In this document: positions 41,122 to 55,017 of the stretch, piece by piece
Layout: every line of letters begins with the position of its first letter
Numbering within the stretch: position 1 is the first letter of the stretch
Assembly: GCA_014706295.1 (NCBI GenBank)
Contig: JACSVZ010000002.1
Coordinates: 21,238,757-21,302,756, forward strand
Length of the DNA: 64,000 bases
Direction of reading: 5' to 3'
DNA from: Lycocorax pyrrhopterus obiensis
Lineage: Eukaryota; Chordata; Aves; Passeriformes; Paradisaeidae
Program-made: the position numbers and the translations under genes
The notes under the pieces: model-generated
Told to the model about the DNA's origin: nothing
Seen by the model: only the letters and a program-made list of their open reading frames with translations
Databases searched by the model: none

Positions 41122-44100
41122 GCATACTCCACATACTCCAAACTAACTCCAGCTCCAAAGATTTTCCACTACTAACCCATAACCAACTCTATCTTTAGCT
41201 TTATGGCAAAACCCCCCTCTCAACAGGCACATAAAATTGTAGGACCCTGTGTGTCCCAGCCTTCATCTTCACTGTAGAAGGTAAGTTGAATCCAAACATT
41301 AAGCAAATCTAACAAACTTATAATTCTATCCACAACCCTGTAGATACTGCTACACCAGCAGCACTCACAAAGTTCTTACACCAACATGGACAAGGTCTCA
41401 GAGGATTAAGATGTAAAACTATTAACCCAGGCCTCAGTCCCACTCTCAACCCAAATTCAAACTATAACCTTGAGTCTAATCCTTCTTGCCCCTTGCTCAT
41501 TCCAGTTTTGTCCTAGGCTTGTACAACGTAGAAATTTGAACAGTAGGTCTATCACTTCAGCCTTTCCCATACACAACAATATATCAAGGAGAAATTACAT
41601 ATTAATCTTTTGTCATAAATCAATTTCAATTCAGTTGTTGCTGAAAGCCCCAATACCTGGCTTGGTTAAACTAAAATCAATAAATCAATGTATTTCATAT
41701 GCTGAATTTTGAAGACTAAAGCTAAAAGCAAACTTTCATCCCTTGGGGTTTTAATGAAGAGTAAACCAAGACACTAACATATATAAAGTGATCTGTTTCA
41801 AAAGTTTAAGATATTCTACAAATAACATTTATTCTTCTGAATGCTCAGTTGTTTTGGAAACTTATAAAAGAAATTCTTCCAAGAAATACCAGATCCAAAG
41901 AAAAAAATACTATTATATTGCCTCTCAAAAACATGAATACACTAGTTAGGACCCTGAAAACAACAAGACTGAAGCAACCTGTAAAATAGAACGCTATTGG
42001 AGAGAAGATGTGGAACAGTTAGCAGGATTGCCTGAAACAGAGGACCGCAGTGAGAATTTATGATTTAAAAATTTACAGTAGTTCAGTTTGAACAAATTTT
42101 AACCATGTAGCCTTCTCCCTCTGAAGGGAAGCCACAGCAACTGTCAATGTCTCTCAAGAGAGGAACAGCCCATATTTTATGCCTGTCAGTTGAAAATTTC
42201 CTTCCTAAAGTTTTTCAAGTATACATGTAGGAAATGGGAAGAAGGATTCTTGGGAAGTAACTAAAAAAATCCAGTTAAGATTTGGATGCTGCATACTAAT
42301 TTTACATGTCCTATGGATGTATAAGTTAATAGATGATACCAGAGAATGTAATATAGATTATGTTAATAGGTTATGGATTATGCTAACAGAATGAGTGCTT
42401 GTGGGCTCTATAGAATAGGATAGAAAATTCCTTCCTTTTGTAAAAATTTTTGTCTGCAGCAAACACAGTACTGTTTGCTCAATTAGAGAATTTAGAAAGA
42501 ATTCAGAAGATCTTGCCCTATAGTTTCCAGTACGAATAATAATGACAAAAGCTCAAAAGGTGACAAAGCACATTTAGGCTCGGCCCTGACACCTGTCTTG
42601 ATGAAAAACTAAACCATATCACCTTATTGCCCTCAACACCAAAAGAGAGGGTGACATGTCAGCAGTGGTGACACTCCAGCTCAGCTGCAGGGCTGGGGGA
42701 AAGGACTCCGCTTTGCCCAGTCAGAGGTGCTGGAGCTGTAGCCCACCCTGCCAACGGGGTTGCCAGGGTTACCACAAGGATCCTGAGTGTGGAGATTCAG
42801 GATTGTAATAGAGAAGCTTTGCTTCACTAAACAAAAAAAATAGAGAGAGATGATTAAATACTAGAGGATTGCTGCAGAAATAAATAAAACTGAAGAAAAC
42901 ATTAACAACTATATAGAGGCAAAATGCCAGAGCTGGCAAAATGATTCCTAAATCCCAAACAACATGTTAATTTTAAAAAGCGGAAATTTTTTGCACAATT
43001 ACAGTAACATTTCTGTCTCTGCTATACCCTTTACCACTCTCACAATATGCTCACGTTTATCCCAGCTATATCACCAGGAGACAGACGTGTCTTGTACCTT
43101 CTGCAGGATAAGATGAAGCCTCAGCTCCAGCCACCTATGCTGGTTCAGCACAGCTCCTCCTGCATTTGGCTGCACTGAGTCTCACCCAGGAATTTTTTAA
43201 CTAAGCTACAGGTTAATTCCGTGTTCAATTGTAAGGCAGCAATTGAATCAGGACAGCTGCTGATTGTCCCTTTTTGGCACAGCAGGTCTGTGTGAGACAG
43301 GGTAGCCAGGGCTGGAGACTAGAGCACAGACATGAAGCCATGCTGCTGAGTGTGCCAGGGGCAAATGAGCAGCCCTGGATAAGCACAGCAAGAGCCTGGC
43401 TAATTTTATTACAAAAAACCTCATTATTACAAAATTACTCCGCTTGTACCTGAGTACAGAATTGAGCTCCTGATATAAACACAGCCTTAAAATATTGGTT
43501 CAGAAACTACCAGTGATTGCTATGAAATGCACTAACACTTCAAAAGCTTCCTAAAATTTTGAGAAAATTCCATCAGAGACGTAAAACTGCTCATGCATTT
43601 CGTCATTTTGTCTTCTTTAGGTTTTTTTCCAGGTTTTTCTGCTTCTCTAGTATAGTCTGCCATTGAGGAAATTGCCTTGTTCTTGCTTTGTTTAATTTAA
43701 TTTATTTTTGACATGGAAATACATACCCATTATACCCATGCAAAATCTTATGTTATCAGGATAAGATCAGGAAGAGGTGACTTATGTAATAAAAGAGTTC
43801 AAGACAAAACTTAAGAGTAATGTCCCATCACTTACATAACTATTTGCAATACAATATTATACTGAGAAAATACTTTGAACAACATTTAGACTTTTTTTTG
43901 AGGAATTGCATTTTGTATCTAAAGTTCAAACATCTAGTAGAAAATAAAATTAAGAAGGCAAATATAAGAATGAAAAAGAATAATTAGTAAATCCAAAAGG
44001 GCAATTTACCTGGTGAAAAAAAATTTTCTGACCTTAGCATTTTAGGCTTGCATTTTTATTTATTGTGCAGGTTATCAAGCAGTATAATTTAACCAGAAAA

Positions 44101-47100
44101 TGGTGGTTCATTATCTTCAAGTTAGGCCCACATTGAGAAGAATTCCACAAAGAAGCAAGAATGCTCATTGTGGCTATTTCTGCGTTTGCCAGTTTATATT
44201 GGTGAATATTCAGTAATTTTAGGAGATGAAGGAAAGTGACACAGGCAAGAGGCCCAGGATACTTCTATTCATAGGTCTCAAATCCGTGTAAATGAGTAAT
44301 CTGTTCATTATCTGCAGTAGTGATTGGTTTGAACACAGCAATCCCTTTATTTGGAGTGATGAGTCTTGTTTCCCCTGGACACTTACAGAGGGTTTGGCCT
44401 TTAATGGTTATTTAGGCACCTAAGTGTCCATTTCTGTATTTCTTAATGCTTGGCTACCTCATAGGAGGAACTGTGAAAGTCCTAGGCTTCTGGAGGTTGT
44501 ACTCATAGCAGAAAACTTTGCATTCTTTTTTTCCTTTGGACACATTCTTCAAGCTGTTGTGTGCAATGGGGAGTGCAGGACCTGACTCCTTCACCATAGG
44601 ACAAGTGTGATACCTCCACAGGCTCTGCTTGGCACACTCTAGGAGTACCTTCTTCTGCTGCTTTTCTCAGGGGATGTTAAGCTTCTTTTTACTCTTTCCA
44701 TATCTCCAACTGGAGGAGATTCAAACTGGAAGAGAATGTAGACAGGAGACAAAATACAGCATATGGTGCATCAAAACCCCATGGCAGTAGCTCTTTTATG
44801 ACACAGGCAGGTTTGGGGTTTCATTGTGGTATAAATCTGAAGAAGAAGCTGACAAAGATGAGAAAAAAATCTCCCAGAAAGTATAGAATATGTAGGGGGA
44901 AAAAAAAGCAGCCAGATTAATTGTTGTTTGTACTAATGATGTGAAAGTCTATCTTCAAAATATTCAATGTATACATGGATTTATTCAGAATTTTCCTGTC
45001 TTTCTATCCATCACCAGATTTCTGCAACTTTGAATTGCTGGACTAGATAACTGAATTAAAAAAATACATATGTTTAAGTGTTTAGCAGTAACAAATGGAT
45101 ATAATACCATTTCAGTTATACAATTATCACGATTCTGGGGGTTGCACAAAATTAAAGGGATTAAATGTCTCTCTAAAGGTTTATAGTTTGATGTGAATCT
45201 ATAACTCAAAAAGCCTGCCTGCAATTTAGCTGCCTAAGAAATATATATTTAAGATGCACACAGAGCTTTTGATCTAAATGAGAAACGTGAAGAAAGAAGG
45301 TGTCATGTTAAAAATTTGAGGGTACATTGAGGCTGACTTTTTGGATTTTGTATTTTTAAGATAAGTTTAGAGGCAACTAAAAGGATTTTTCCACCTTATC
45401 TAAACTAAATGAGAGGACAAAGGGAGGACTGTCCAGAGAACAAACGATGACCTGTGAGATTAAAAAGAAGTCTCTTTGTTGCAATTTTATCATCACTTGT
45501 AAGTGACAAAGTGCCAAAAGACAGGTTTGTGGCAGCAGCAATATATTTTCTTCAGTGCAGGAAAATCATCAACAAGGTGTCTGTATATGTGTAGCACTGT
45601 TTGAATATGAAAGCAATTTTCTGAAGCCCTGTGGCTTAATTCTATTGTTTTCATCAGGAACGAATATTCTGGATCACAATCTTCAGCAACTGATAATACC
45701 GGACACAATGTGAAAAATGGATGAGCAAGTTCCTCAGATGACTGTTGGACAGGGCTCCAATACCATTGACAGCAATATTTGCATTTATCTAAAAGGAGAT
45801 TAAATGCTAACAAGGTTTCAGTACATTTATCTGCCTGCCTTCTGTGTACGGTTCCCATTAAATTCAAGGGGGAAAGAAAATGTGTAAAGGGAATAAAATA
45901 TAGAGAAAAAAGAAAAAAAAGCATGCTGCATGTAGAGAACTACTATAATCTTTCATTTTCTAAAATACATTTATTCTAGAAAAATATTGACTAGTGATGC
46001 AGAAATACAAGCAGAGATACAACTGCCCAATCAAAGTATAGGTCATATAAGATAATAGAAATTATAGCATATTCTACCTCTAATGTACTAATACACTTTC
46101 AAGAAAACCTAATTATGTATCCAATATTCATTCTTAATATCTTCTGAAAAATGCCCCAGACATATGAGAGCCAGTTCTTCTGCAGCAGAATCATATCCTC
46201 CAGCAATTGATGGCAACATAATTTACAAGCTTCTTTAATTATTCATTTCCTTCCAGCCTAGCCGGCACCTTCATTATCTTCCCATTCAGAGCATCCTCCT
46301 ACTTGGAGTAAAAAACGTGCATGGGAACAAATTCTATAGACAAAATCACGAGATTCTCTTTTCATTGCCAAATCAAGATCGTTGATGACTTCTCCATCCA
46401 CTCAAAATTCACACAAAAACCCACTGTATTTGTTCCAGTTATGGAATTGAATGACGGTTTTTTGTAAAAAAATTTCCACATTTTCTACATTTCTACATTG
46501 CCTGAAAATTATTTCAAAGCAGTGTCAAGTATTTTCATTCGATTCTATTCCTCCTGAAATCAAGGGAAAAAACATATCTTAGATAGGAATGAGATTGGAG
46601 ACTGAAAGCATTTGACTTCATGTAAAAATTCTAGATTCTGATCCTGATTCAGGCAAGAATATAATCTAGGTACAAGCTTTATTTTACACACGTAAGCAGT
46701 GTCATTTCAAACACAGTAAGATTAAAGCAGATGGAGGTAAACACAGGCAAAATTGTCTGTTTGGTTCTCTCCATGTTTAAAAAAAGGCCCATATTCCCAA
46801 CATTTCAAAGCCCATTTGGACACCTTAATATCTCTCAGAAGCTAAGCAGTACTTAGGAGCTGTTAAACCAGGTTTCTCCAGTAAACAAAGCTGTGACAAA
46901 ATGGTATTTTAACGAATTTATGTGATTAATTTGATAAGAAAAATATTAATATTTTGTATTTAAATGTATTGAGTCTTGATTTTGATTTGTTGAAATTTTT
47001 TTTCATTTAAAAATACCTAAAAAAAATTAAGACAGCAAAATAACACTGGGAAAATAGTTTTTGGAAATATTGATTATTTGTTTTTTACAAACAGAAACTT

Positions 47101-49013
47101 TCCAACTCTAATCACACAGAAAGGTTCATGAGCTCTCTGCTGCAGGAGTAACACAGTTCTGCTGGAGACACATTAGTAATTTGTGATGAAGCTCATAAAG
47201 ATGGTTCCCTAGGGCCAAAGCACTGCCCATCCACAAAATTCAAGGGAAGCTAGCAGTGTTTAGTCAAGGACAGCCTCTGCCCATAGCTTTATTTATTTCT
47301 GCTTTTCTGGGGCAACAAAATTGTACAGTTACCATGGGACATGATACCCAAAACGATAACAAGTGTATGGGTATGCATATGCCGTTACTTACCTCTCCAG
47401 CTGACAGAGAACTTCCCAAGCTGCAATGAAGCACCAAGGGCTGTCTGGTTGCAGGACCCACCCTTTACAAGGTGATGGCATCTCCTGCAGTGGGACTCTG
47501 TGTTGGTTACACCAGGAAGTATTTTTTGCGTAACCTCCAGGAAAAACGTAAAGACAGCAATCTGTCTCTAACTCCCACTCTGATAAGCTGTGAATAATGA
47601 ACGACTGAATACAACTATCACAAGGGAGGCTGCTATTTAGGATAAATATAATAGCAGGCACTGATTATATGGTGGGCCATAAGGACAAAGGGGAACTATT
47701 GGTGTTAAACACTACCAGCCCAACTAGGGAAAAGAATATTCTTTATACCTAGGGTCTGAAAAGGGAATAATGGATGCATTTCTATCTAATTCCTTTCAGT
47801 GACAGTTATTTTTGACACTTTTTTCTGCAACATTGAATTTCAGAACACATTTAAATAGACATTTTGCATGTGTATTATTTCTGTACATATAAAATTGATA
47901 TAAAACCAGTATTGTGAATGTCTGTGGTGCCTGCTATTGTCTATTTGAAAACTGAATTGAATTCACCATTGAATGAGTTTATCCCACAGCCGTAAAGATA
48001 ACTTTTGTTTCTTAAAGGAAAATTGTAAAAGTACGTACTGATAGATAATTCTTGTTTTTAAAGAAAAAATGTAAAAGTATACACTATTCTAGTATAAGAA
48101 AATATTAAAAGTGTTTTGTCATGAGTTTCAATGCAATATAACCAGCACCAGATCCTCTACTTTGATTTCTTCAATTTCTTCAAAATTTCCTCTCTCCATG
48201 TAAAAATACAGCTAGTCACAACACAAGCCCATTACTGGATTGTGGAGGCCAGTCTGATTAGGGCATGGGACTCTGGGATGGAGCTCCAGAAAGATCAAAC
48301 TATCAGCAAGAAAAATAAGTCTATTATTTACCAAGATATTGATGTTCTGTCTCTTCATTCAACTGCTTCTAACACTGCACATGAGAACTACAGTACCGAA
48401 AATACACTGTATCAGGAATGGCACACAAGATCTATGAACAATTTGTCCCTCCTGTCATTGCCAGAACAAGCCTCACTGCAGATCAGAAACGAAGCAAAAC
48501 AAAAGAATAATCTTAAAAAAGTTCAAGCAGCAGATACTCCATTCAAACAACCCATATATCAAGGGCTAAATTTTCAAAGTTCAAATTTGGGCAAAAAAAA
48601 TTTGTATAATTTGCAAAGTTCAAATCGTGTAACAGTATTTCTATGAAATAGTACAATGCATACATACGTTAGTGAGGCATTTCTGAGTGTAAGCATGCAA
48701 TTTCTCAGTTAAGGTACAGGTATCTGTAGTTTATCCTCTACTTGATACAGCTAGACATGGAAATCACATAGGTGTTTTGTTCAATGAAAATATAATGAAT
48801 AATTTCAAGAATGGAAATTATTTCAATTCTTACAGGGTAAGAGAGCAACTAAGAAATTATAACACTGGAATGGTTTCTATGAACAGTATTTCTACGGTAT
48901 TTGGGATACATGAAATAGATAGTCATGCAATGATCTCTGGACCATCAGTCATACAATTCCTTTCCTACATTCAACAAGCTCCATCTGAAAATCTGGGTGT
49001 CTTGTGTCCACAG
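41122..49013. other. unique AT-rich DNA, no recognised gene
   Basis: No gene or interspersed repeat is recognised. There is a GC-richer patch at 42640-42790. A diverged tandem duplication lies at about 48005-48095, and a 171-codon ORF at 48131-48646 has no recognisable features. A 143-codon minus-strand ORF at 45493-45924 also looks fortuitous. The sequence is consistent with intergenic or intronic DNA. Confidence 0.5.
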
Positions 49014-49018
49014 CCCAC

Positions 49019-49613
49019 TGTGCTGGTTTTAGCTGAGGTAGAATTAATTTTCTTCACGCTGGCTGTCATGGGCCTGTGTTTTGGATTTGTGCTGAACACA
49101 GGGTTGATAACAGAGAGATGTTTTTGTTGTTGCTGAGCAGGGCTTACACAGAGCCAAGGCCTTTTCTGCTTTTTGTACTGCCACAAAGGCAATGGAGCTG
49201 GGGGTGCATGGGAGGCTGGGAGGAGACACAGCCGGGACAGGTGACCCAAAGTGACCAAAGGGATATTCCAGACCATGGGACATCATGGTCAGGATATAAA
49301 GGTTGGGGAAGAAGGAGGAACAAGGGGATGTTTGGAGTGATGGTGTTTGTCTCCCCAAGTAACTGTTACACGTGATGGGCCCTGCTCTCCTGGGGATGGC
49401 TGAACACCTGCCTGCCCATGGGAAGCAGCAAATTAAAACCTTGTTTTGTTTTGCTTGCATGCACAGCTTTTGCTTTCCCTATTAAACTGTCTTTATCTTG
49501 ACCCATGAGTTTTCTCACTTTTAGTCTTCTGATTCTCTCCCCAATCTCACTGGTGGAGGAGAGAGCCAGTGGCTGCGTGGGGCTTGGCTGCTGGCTGGGG
49601 TTAAACCACAACA
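49019..49613 (+). mobile_element. solo LTR, ERVL-like avian endogenous retrovirus
   Basis: A complete 595-base LTR flanked by a perfect 5-base target duplication, CCCAC (49014-49018 and 49614-49618). It starts TGTGCTGGTTTTAGCTGAGG and ends GGTTAAACCACAACA. Both ends match my memory of an abundant bird LTR whose reverse complement begins TGTTGTGGTTTAACCCCAGC. A TATA-like box (AGGATATAAA, 49291-49300) and an ATTAAA polyadenylation signal (49481-49486) are in the expected order. The 5-base duplication fits ERVL-type integrases; assignment to ERVL is from memory and not tested. No second LTR or internal sequence is adjacent, so it is solo. Short ORFs inside are fortuitous. Confidence 0.88.
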
Positions 49614-49618
49614 CCCAC

Positions 49619-52600
49619 ACACAATATTTTCACAAGCCCTCTTTCTTAAAGGTTGCAGTATTTCTTTATATTCTAGCCTAAATTTATTTATTCATGTTTA
49701 CTCATCTGTGTTCATTTGAGTCAACAATGCCCTTGAGTTTAAGCAATTCTCAATTCCTTTTGTCCCCCTCCCTGATGTAATTAAAGCAATCACATCCTCT
49801 TCCAGCTTACTTTTTGCAAGACTAATAAAACCCTACTGTAATCTCTAGCTCCTTGAACATCCAGGAAACTCTTCTTTGCAATTGTTTCAACCTGATCTCA
49901 GCTTTATTGCATAAAAGTGAGAAGAATTTGATCAGTACTCCTGATGAGATCTCACTAAGGCCTTATAAAATGGCATTCACGTTTCCTTCTCTCTTAGAAA
50001 CATTTCATTTGATATGTCCTAAGACTGTTTACTTTTCACAGCCCTGCATCCAACCAGCTTCGGTTATCCTTTGGCCAACTAAGACTGTGTCCACATTGCT
50101 TAAAGCACCTTCTAAAGGCAACAGCAGAGGTCATAGCTACAAATGATGCTAAATGACTCCTGCCCACACTGCTTGGGACATGCAGTCCTTTTCTAGTGAG
50201 TACCATCTGTGTCTAAATTGCACAGCACATGAACTGGGTCCCTGTGGTGTCTGCATGATACTCCTGTGACCCTACAAATTAATACTGATTCTCTTGTGGC
50301 TTTGCAGTTAAGGCACCCAAAATAAAATGGCAACTGAGTATGCCAGAGTAATGCCAGACCAAGGGCACGCTTTGGATGTGGGTGATACATGAGAGGTACC
50401 GAGTTTGCTTAAACAGGTTTGGATCACTACACATGGGAAGGAATTAATGGTGAGGTCCAAGATACATGCAGAGCAGCTGATCAGGAGAAAAGCAAGAAAT
50501 GAGAATTCCATCATTTCACCAGCACACTCGTGTACTCCTTATTTCCTCTGTTATTTCCAAAAGACTGTGACCCCTCTCTTGACAGAAAATGTTCCTGTTG
50601 CTCTCTGTTGATGAGACCAATGCATATTACTTTCAAGTTTTCCTCATAGTTAATAAAAAAATATTGCAATCTTCTTTTGATTATTTTCTGTAGCCATTTC
50701 ATCTTTAAAACCTCTGCTGTTCCCCTACATTGAATATCAAACATCAACTTGTATTGATGCAATGATTGTTTACTGAAGAATAAGACTGTTCCCTACAGAT
50801 ACGCCATTAAACAAAACAGCACTGCTGAACAATAAAACTCCTCCATCATGCAATTATTAGAAAAGTCCATGGTATAATGTTTCCCTCTTTCAACTAGCTG
50901 TCTCAGCCAACTCCTAAGCACCACTTAGGACTTACACAAGCTGGCAAAGAGTCTCAATCAGCAGCATGCATGGAGGCAACTTCTTTGAAGACAAAAGGCA
51001 ATTAATAATATGGAGGTGGGTTATGCCATGCTGTTGGCTTCTTCATCAGAAAATAGTCCCAGGCCCTCTTAATTTTCTTAATTTCCTTGGCTCACAACAT
51101 TATTAGCCTCACCTAAAAATACTCATCAGGTTTTACTGCAAACTCTCAAATACATTCAAGTCTGCACTTGAATGCATTTCTTCAGTGTGTGCAATAGGTT
51201 GCCATTTTGTCAAATCTTTAGGAAGTGAGACATTCAGGTAGAGTCTTCTAACTTTGTTTGAATATACCGAAATCTCATTGTAAATTTCCCAGCTCATTTT
51301 ATCTCTGTGATAAACAGAAGCAGACTCTGCATTCAAACGCCTCTAACCTTGGCACATTTTGCCCAGATTTGCTACTGGCATGGAAAACCTTGTATTTTAG
51401 TATTATGGGGCATTTTTCCTCTAACACTAAACCCATCAAATTCCTGGAAGATATATTCTCTCATAGAAAAGTGGGACTATAAAAAGAACATAAACCTACA
51501 AAGGTGGTCAGATATTGTGATCATAGAGAGTTTGTGCAGATCACACAGAGGAAAAACCTTATCAATACAGATACAGCAGCTCCAGCCATTATCTGGCAGA
51601 GACACACACATCTGTATTGCTCCCTTGGATGCACCACCGACTCGAGTGTGACCACACACACACACAGAGCTCAGCAAGATCAGGGACTGCCTGTTTCAGA
51701 CACTTCCATGACCCTGACTGGCTCCTCTGGGTTCTCAGTAATTAATAAGTGATCACCATAATGTATTATGCATTCGAAAATCTTTTTTTTATATGGATAT
51801 TTCTTCATTCTCCCAAGTAACATACATGTTGAATTCTTACTAAATGCATTGCTCCAGGTGACTGTGTCATACTTAACTCGGGCTGTGTCTCTGTGCCCTT
51901 GCTTTCTCAGCTGCTCTCACCAATGCTCAGGAAATGCCCGGGTTGATTTTGTTAGCATTTTTATAGGACTGGGAGCAAAGAGGGAGGGGATAATGAAAAG
52001 GAAAAGAATAATTTATCAAGACAGAATTAAAAGCAAAACTTTAACAAAAATATATTTTAAATGGCATTTGCCTGAATTGTCTGGGAACCAATTTCTACCC
52101 GCTCTATCCTCCTGTGGCCAGAAGGCTTATACAATGCATTTTACACTGTGATTTTCCCCATATTATAAACGGTGAGTTATTTCAGATTCTACTGTGCTTT
52201 CAGAGTTTCAAAGCTGAGTCTTAACCTTTCAATCTGCTTATTAATACTCATGTCATGGCTCCTATTGAGAAAGAGGTTTAGTGTCACTGTCCTCAATCAG
52301 TGTCCTTTCATTCACTTTCATTAAAGAACCATGTTTTCCTGACAAAGGATAACAAATGGACGCTGTGGGTCCCTAATGTGCTTTTTGACTACAGAGCCTG
52401 GACCATTTCTCTAAAGCAATGGCAATTATTTGTCATTTTAATATGACTTGGCAAGGAGATCCAAAAACATATGACCATTATTCATCAATATGTATATCTT
52501 GTGCTTGCATTAATATTAGAATATCATTATTATTGCCCTGACATTGTATGAGCTAGACAAAATTACATCATGTAAAAAATGTATTAAACCATGTTCAGCT

Positions 52601-55017
52601 GTATCCATGCAGCAAGGCAAAAGTAATTTAAAGACCTGTAGTAGCTCTGTGTTGAATGCAGCAATTCATTCTGATTAGCAGTAAAGTCCTTTTACCTGTG
52701 TATTAATGAAATATATTTCAGTACTGCTCCACTGTTAATTGAAAACAGCATAGTTCTGCATTACTGTTGTGACCAAACATATCCAATGATCACATCAATT
52801 TTCTTTGTTCCTAAAATCTCATGATATTCAATACTCCTGACATTCCTGGTAAATAGTGTAAAAAAAAAAGTCAATTTCTGTTTATTTGGGCAATGGCATA
52901 GCCATGTTTTTCACATTTCTTCTAGATGTTTTTTGTTGTTACTGTTTTTGTTCAAGCTATTGCACATCTTGAGCTTGTATACAATACTTGAGTCCAGAAC
53001 TAAGTTCATTATCATAGTTTCCTACAGAGGAATACAAGAGTTGTGCTTACGTCAGTGTCTGTTGGTTTTAGATCCAAAATCACTGACTAAAGCCAGAGGG
53101 CTCTACTCCTGTTGTTTCTTGTGTTTGTGGAGCATGGAATTAAAAGGGGATGAAGAAAACATCCTAATAATATTTAATATTTTTCTTCTCATTCCCCTCC
53201 ACCTGATAAATAACACTGCTCTATGAAAAAAAGGGAGGTAGAAAAATCTCGGAATAAAAGCTCTATATAAAATGCAGGGATTTATATAAGCCCTATATAA
53301 ATTCAGGTTCTATGCAAGCAGGCTATTCAGGTTATTCCTCTCAACAAAGTATGACTTGAGGGAGAAAGACTCCACCACGAAATAACATTTGAGTAGCTGT
53401 GTTTTCCCAGATGACATACTTATTTTGGTATGACACTAACAAAACTGAAAAAGATACCGTCCTTTGCACTTTGCAATGCAGCGAGTTCAGACATTTAAGG
53501 ACACTTTCCTCGTGAATTGCTGGAAAATACAATTCATAACTAAACAGCAATGGCAAAAATTATAAGAGGTGATGGCAGAGGCAAGTGGCTTCAAAATGCT
53601 CAAAATTCAAAAAAAATTGTTTCTATTACAAAGTGTGAAATCAGCACGATATAGTAATTAATTTATTAGCTGAGTAATTGTATAAACTTGATTTTTCACC
53701 TATTTCCCTCTCAGCTGAAGGAAGATACAAGGAACATGATGCTCTACTTACAAACTTACATGTGTGAGACCTTTTCAGGTCATTTAACCCCAAGTGTCTC
53801 AGTCCCTCCATTAAGTAGGCCTGAACTAATATCCACTATGTTCTCCTAAGGGCATAGGACTCTTCCCTTTGTTTATTATCCTTACCTTTCACTTAAAAAC
53901 AAAAGCTGTATTATTCTACTTATTTTACATAATTAGTCCATTATTTCATATTTTCTCCAACCATAGCACTCTATCAATTTTTAATCAGATATTTCAGTTA
54001 AAACTAGGTTACTCTAAAACATTTAAACCCATCACACCAACCATGAACCTCACTGTGCACTACGTACTTAGATTATTGTTCGTTCTAGGAAGGGCTGCTC
54101 TTTGGTCACTTGAGTGCTTCCTTAGTAGGCAGAAAAAGGGAGCTGTAACATGCCATTGAATTCCTCCATGGAACAACATAATGGGAAGTAATAGTTGAAT
54201 CAACATAGGAGCAAGCCTGTATGACAGCCAAACAAAGGCACGTCAATTATGCAGGTGGAGGGATTTTTGCAGAACACCATTTTGTGCAATTCAAAGATAT
54301 GAAGAGAAAGAATCTATAAACCAACAATATGCACCAAACAGCACTGGGATTATAGCCCTAAAAAAGGCCGACAAGAGTTATGCCAAGTGCTGTCTGAAAG
54401 AGGCTTATAATTCCTGTCATTTTGAGCACTCTTTGTAAATAAAAAGGATGATACCAGATACCTAACTCCCTCAACAACTTTTCCTAGAAGAAATATCTCA
54501 TTGATCAGTTGCTCAATTCAACAAAAAAGATACAGGAGTGTTGTTTCCACTACTTTCACACGTCATCTTCACTTACATGCCAAATAAGCAGTCCAGGCAG
54601 AAGGAGGTAAGTGGGTCTGGTCATAGCAAAACCAAAAGCAGCACCAGAATGGAGCACAAAAGGGGGAGTGAAGATGTCAGCAGCATAAAAATCACATAAT
54701 GCAAAGAGACATCTGGACTGCTCTTAAATATATACATATCTGTAAAGATGATTGCAAACGGATTCCAGAAGTATGTGAAACTTCATGGTAATTTTCCGTT
54801 CTTGATTAAGCATAAGAAATTTTTAGATATGTCAAGTTGGAAATATATTTCATCAGAAGTCAAATCCACAAAGGGACTCAGCAATTCTAAAACTTCTAGG
54901 GATTTGACAAATACTGAAAGAGACTGGAGACAGGAAGATGGTAGTGAACCCTGTTTCCATCTCAGAACTTTGGCATACCAAGTCCTGCTCTGTAAAACGT
55001 AAGAATCAAGTGAACAA
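49619..55017. other. unique AT-rich DNA, no recognised gene
   Basis: No gene is recognised. It includes a (CA)7 run at 51653-51666 and local short duplications at 53261-53333. The block at about 52140-52800 carries many TAAT/ATTA cores and could be conserved regulatory DNA, but nothing in a single sequence proves it. Confidence 0.45.
51653..51666. repeat. short (CA)7 dinucleotide run
   Basis: Seven perfect CA units preceded by ACC and followed by GAGC. It is short and of marginal significance. Confidence 0.85.

Noticed and set aside
45493..45924. 143-codon minus-strand ORF
   Set aside because: It starts with a hydrophobic stretch but has no recognisable domain. The length is possible by chance in 64 kb on six frames.
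48131..48646. 171-codon ORF outside repeats
   Set aside because: Low-information Asn/Gln/Ser-rich translation of AT-rich DNA. No domain, no convincing start context, and no repeat origin.
49044..49460. 138-codon minus-strand ORF
   Set aside because: It lies inside the solo LTR and is antisense to it.
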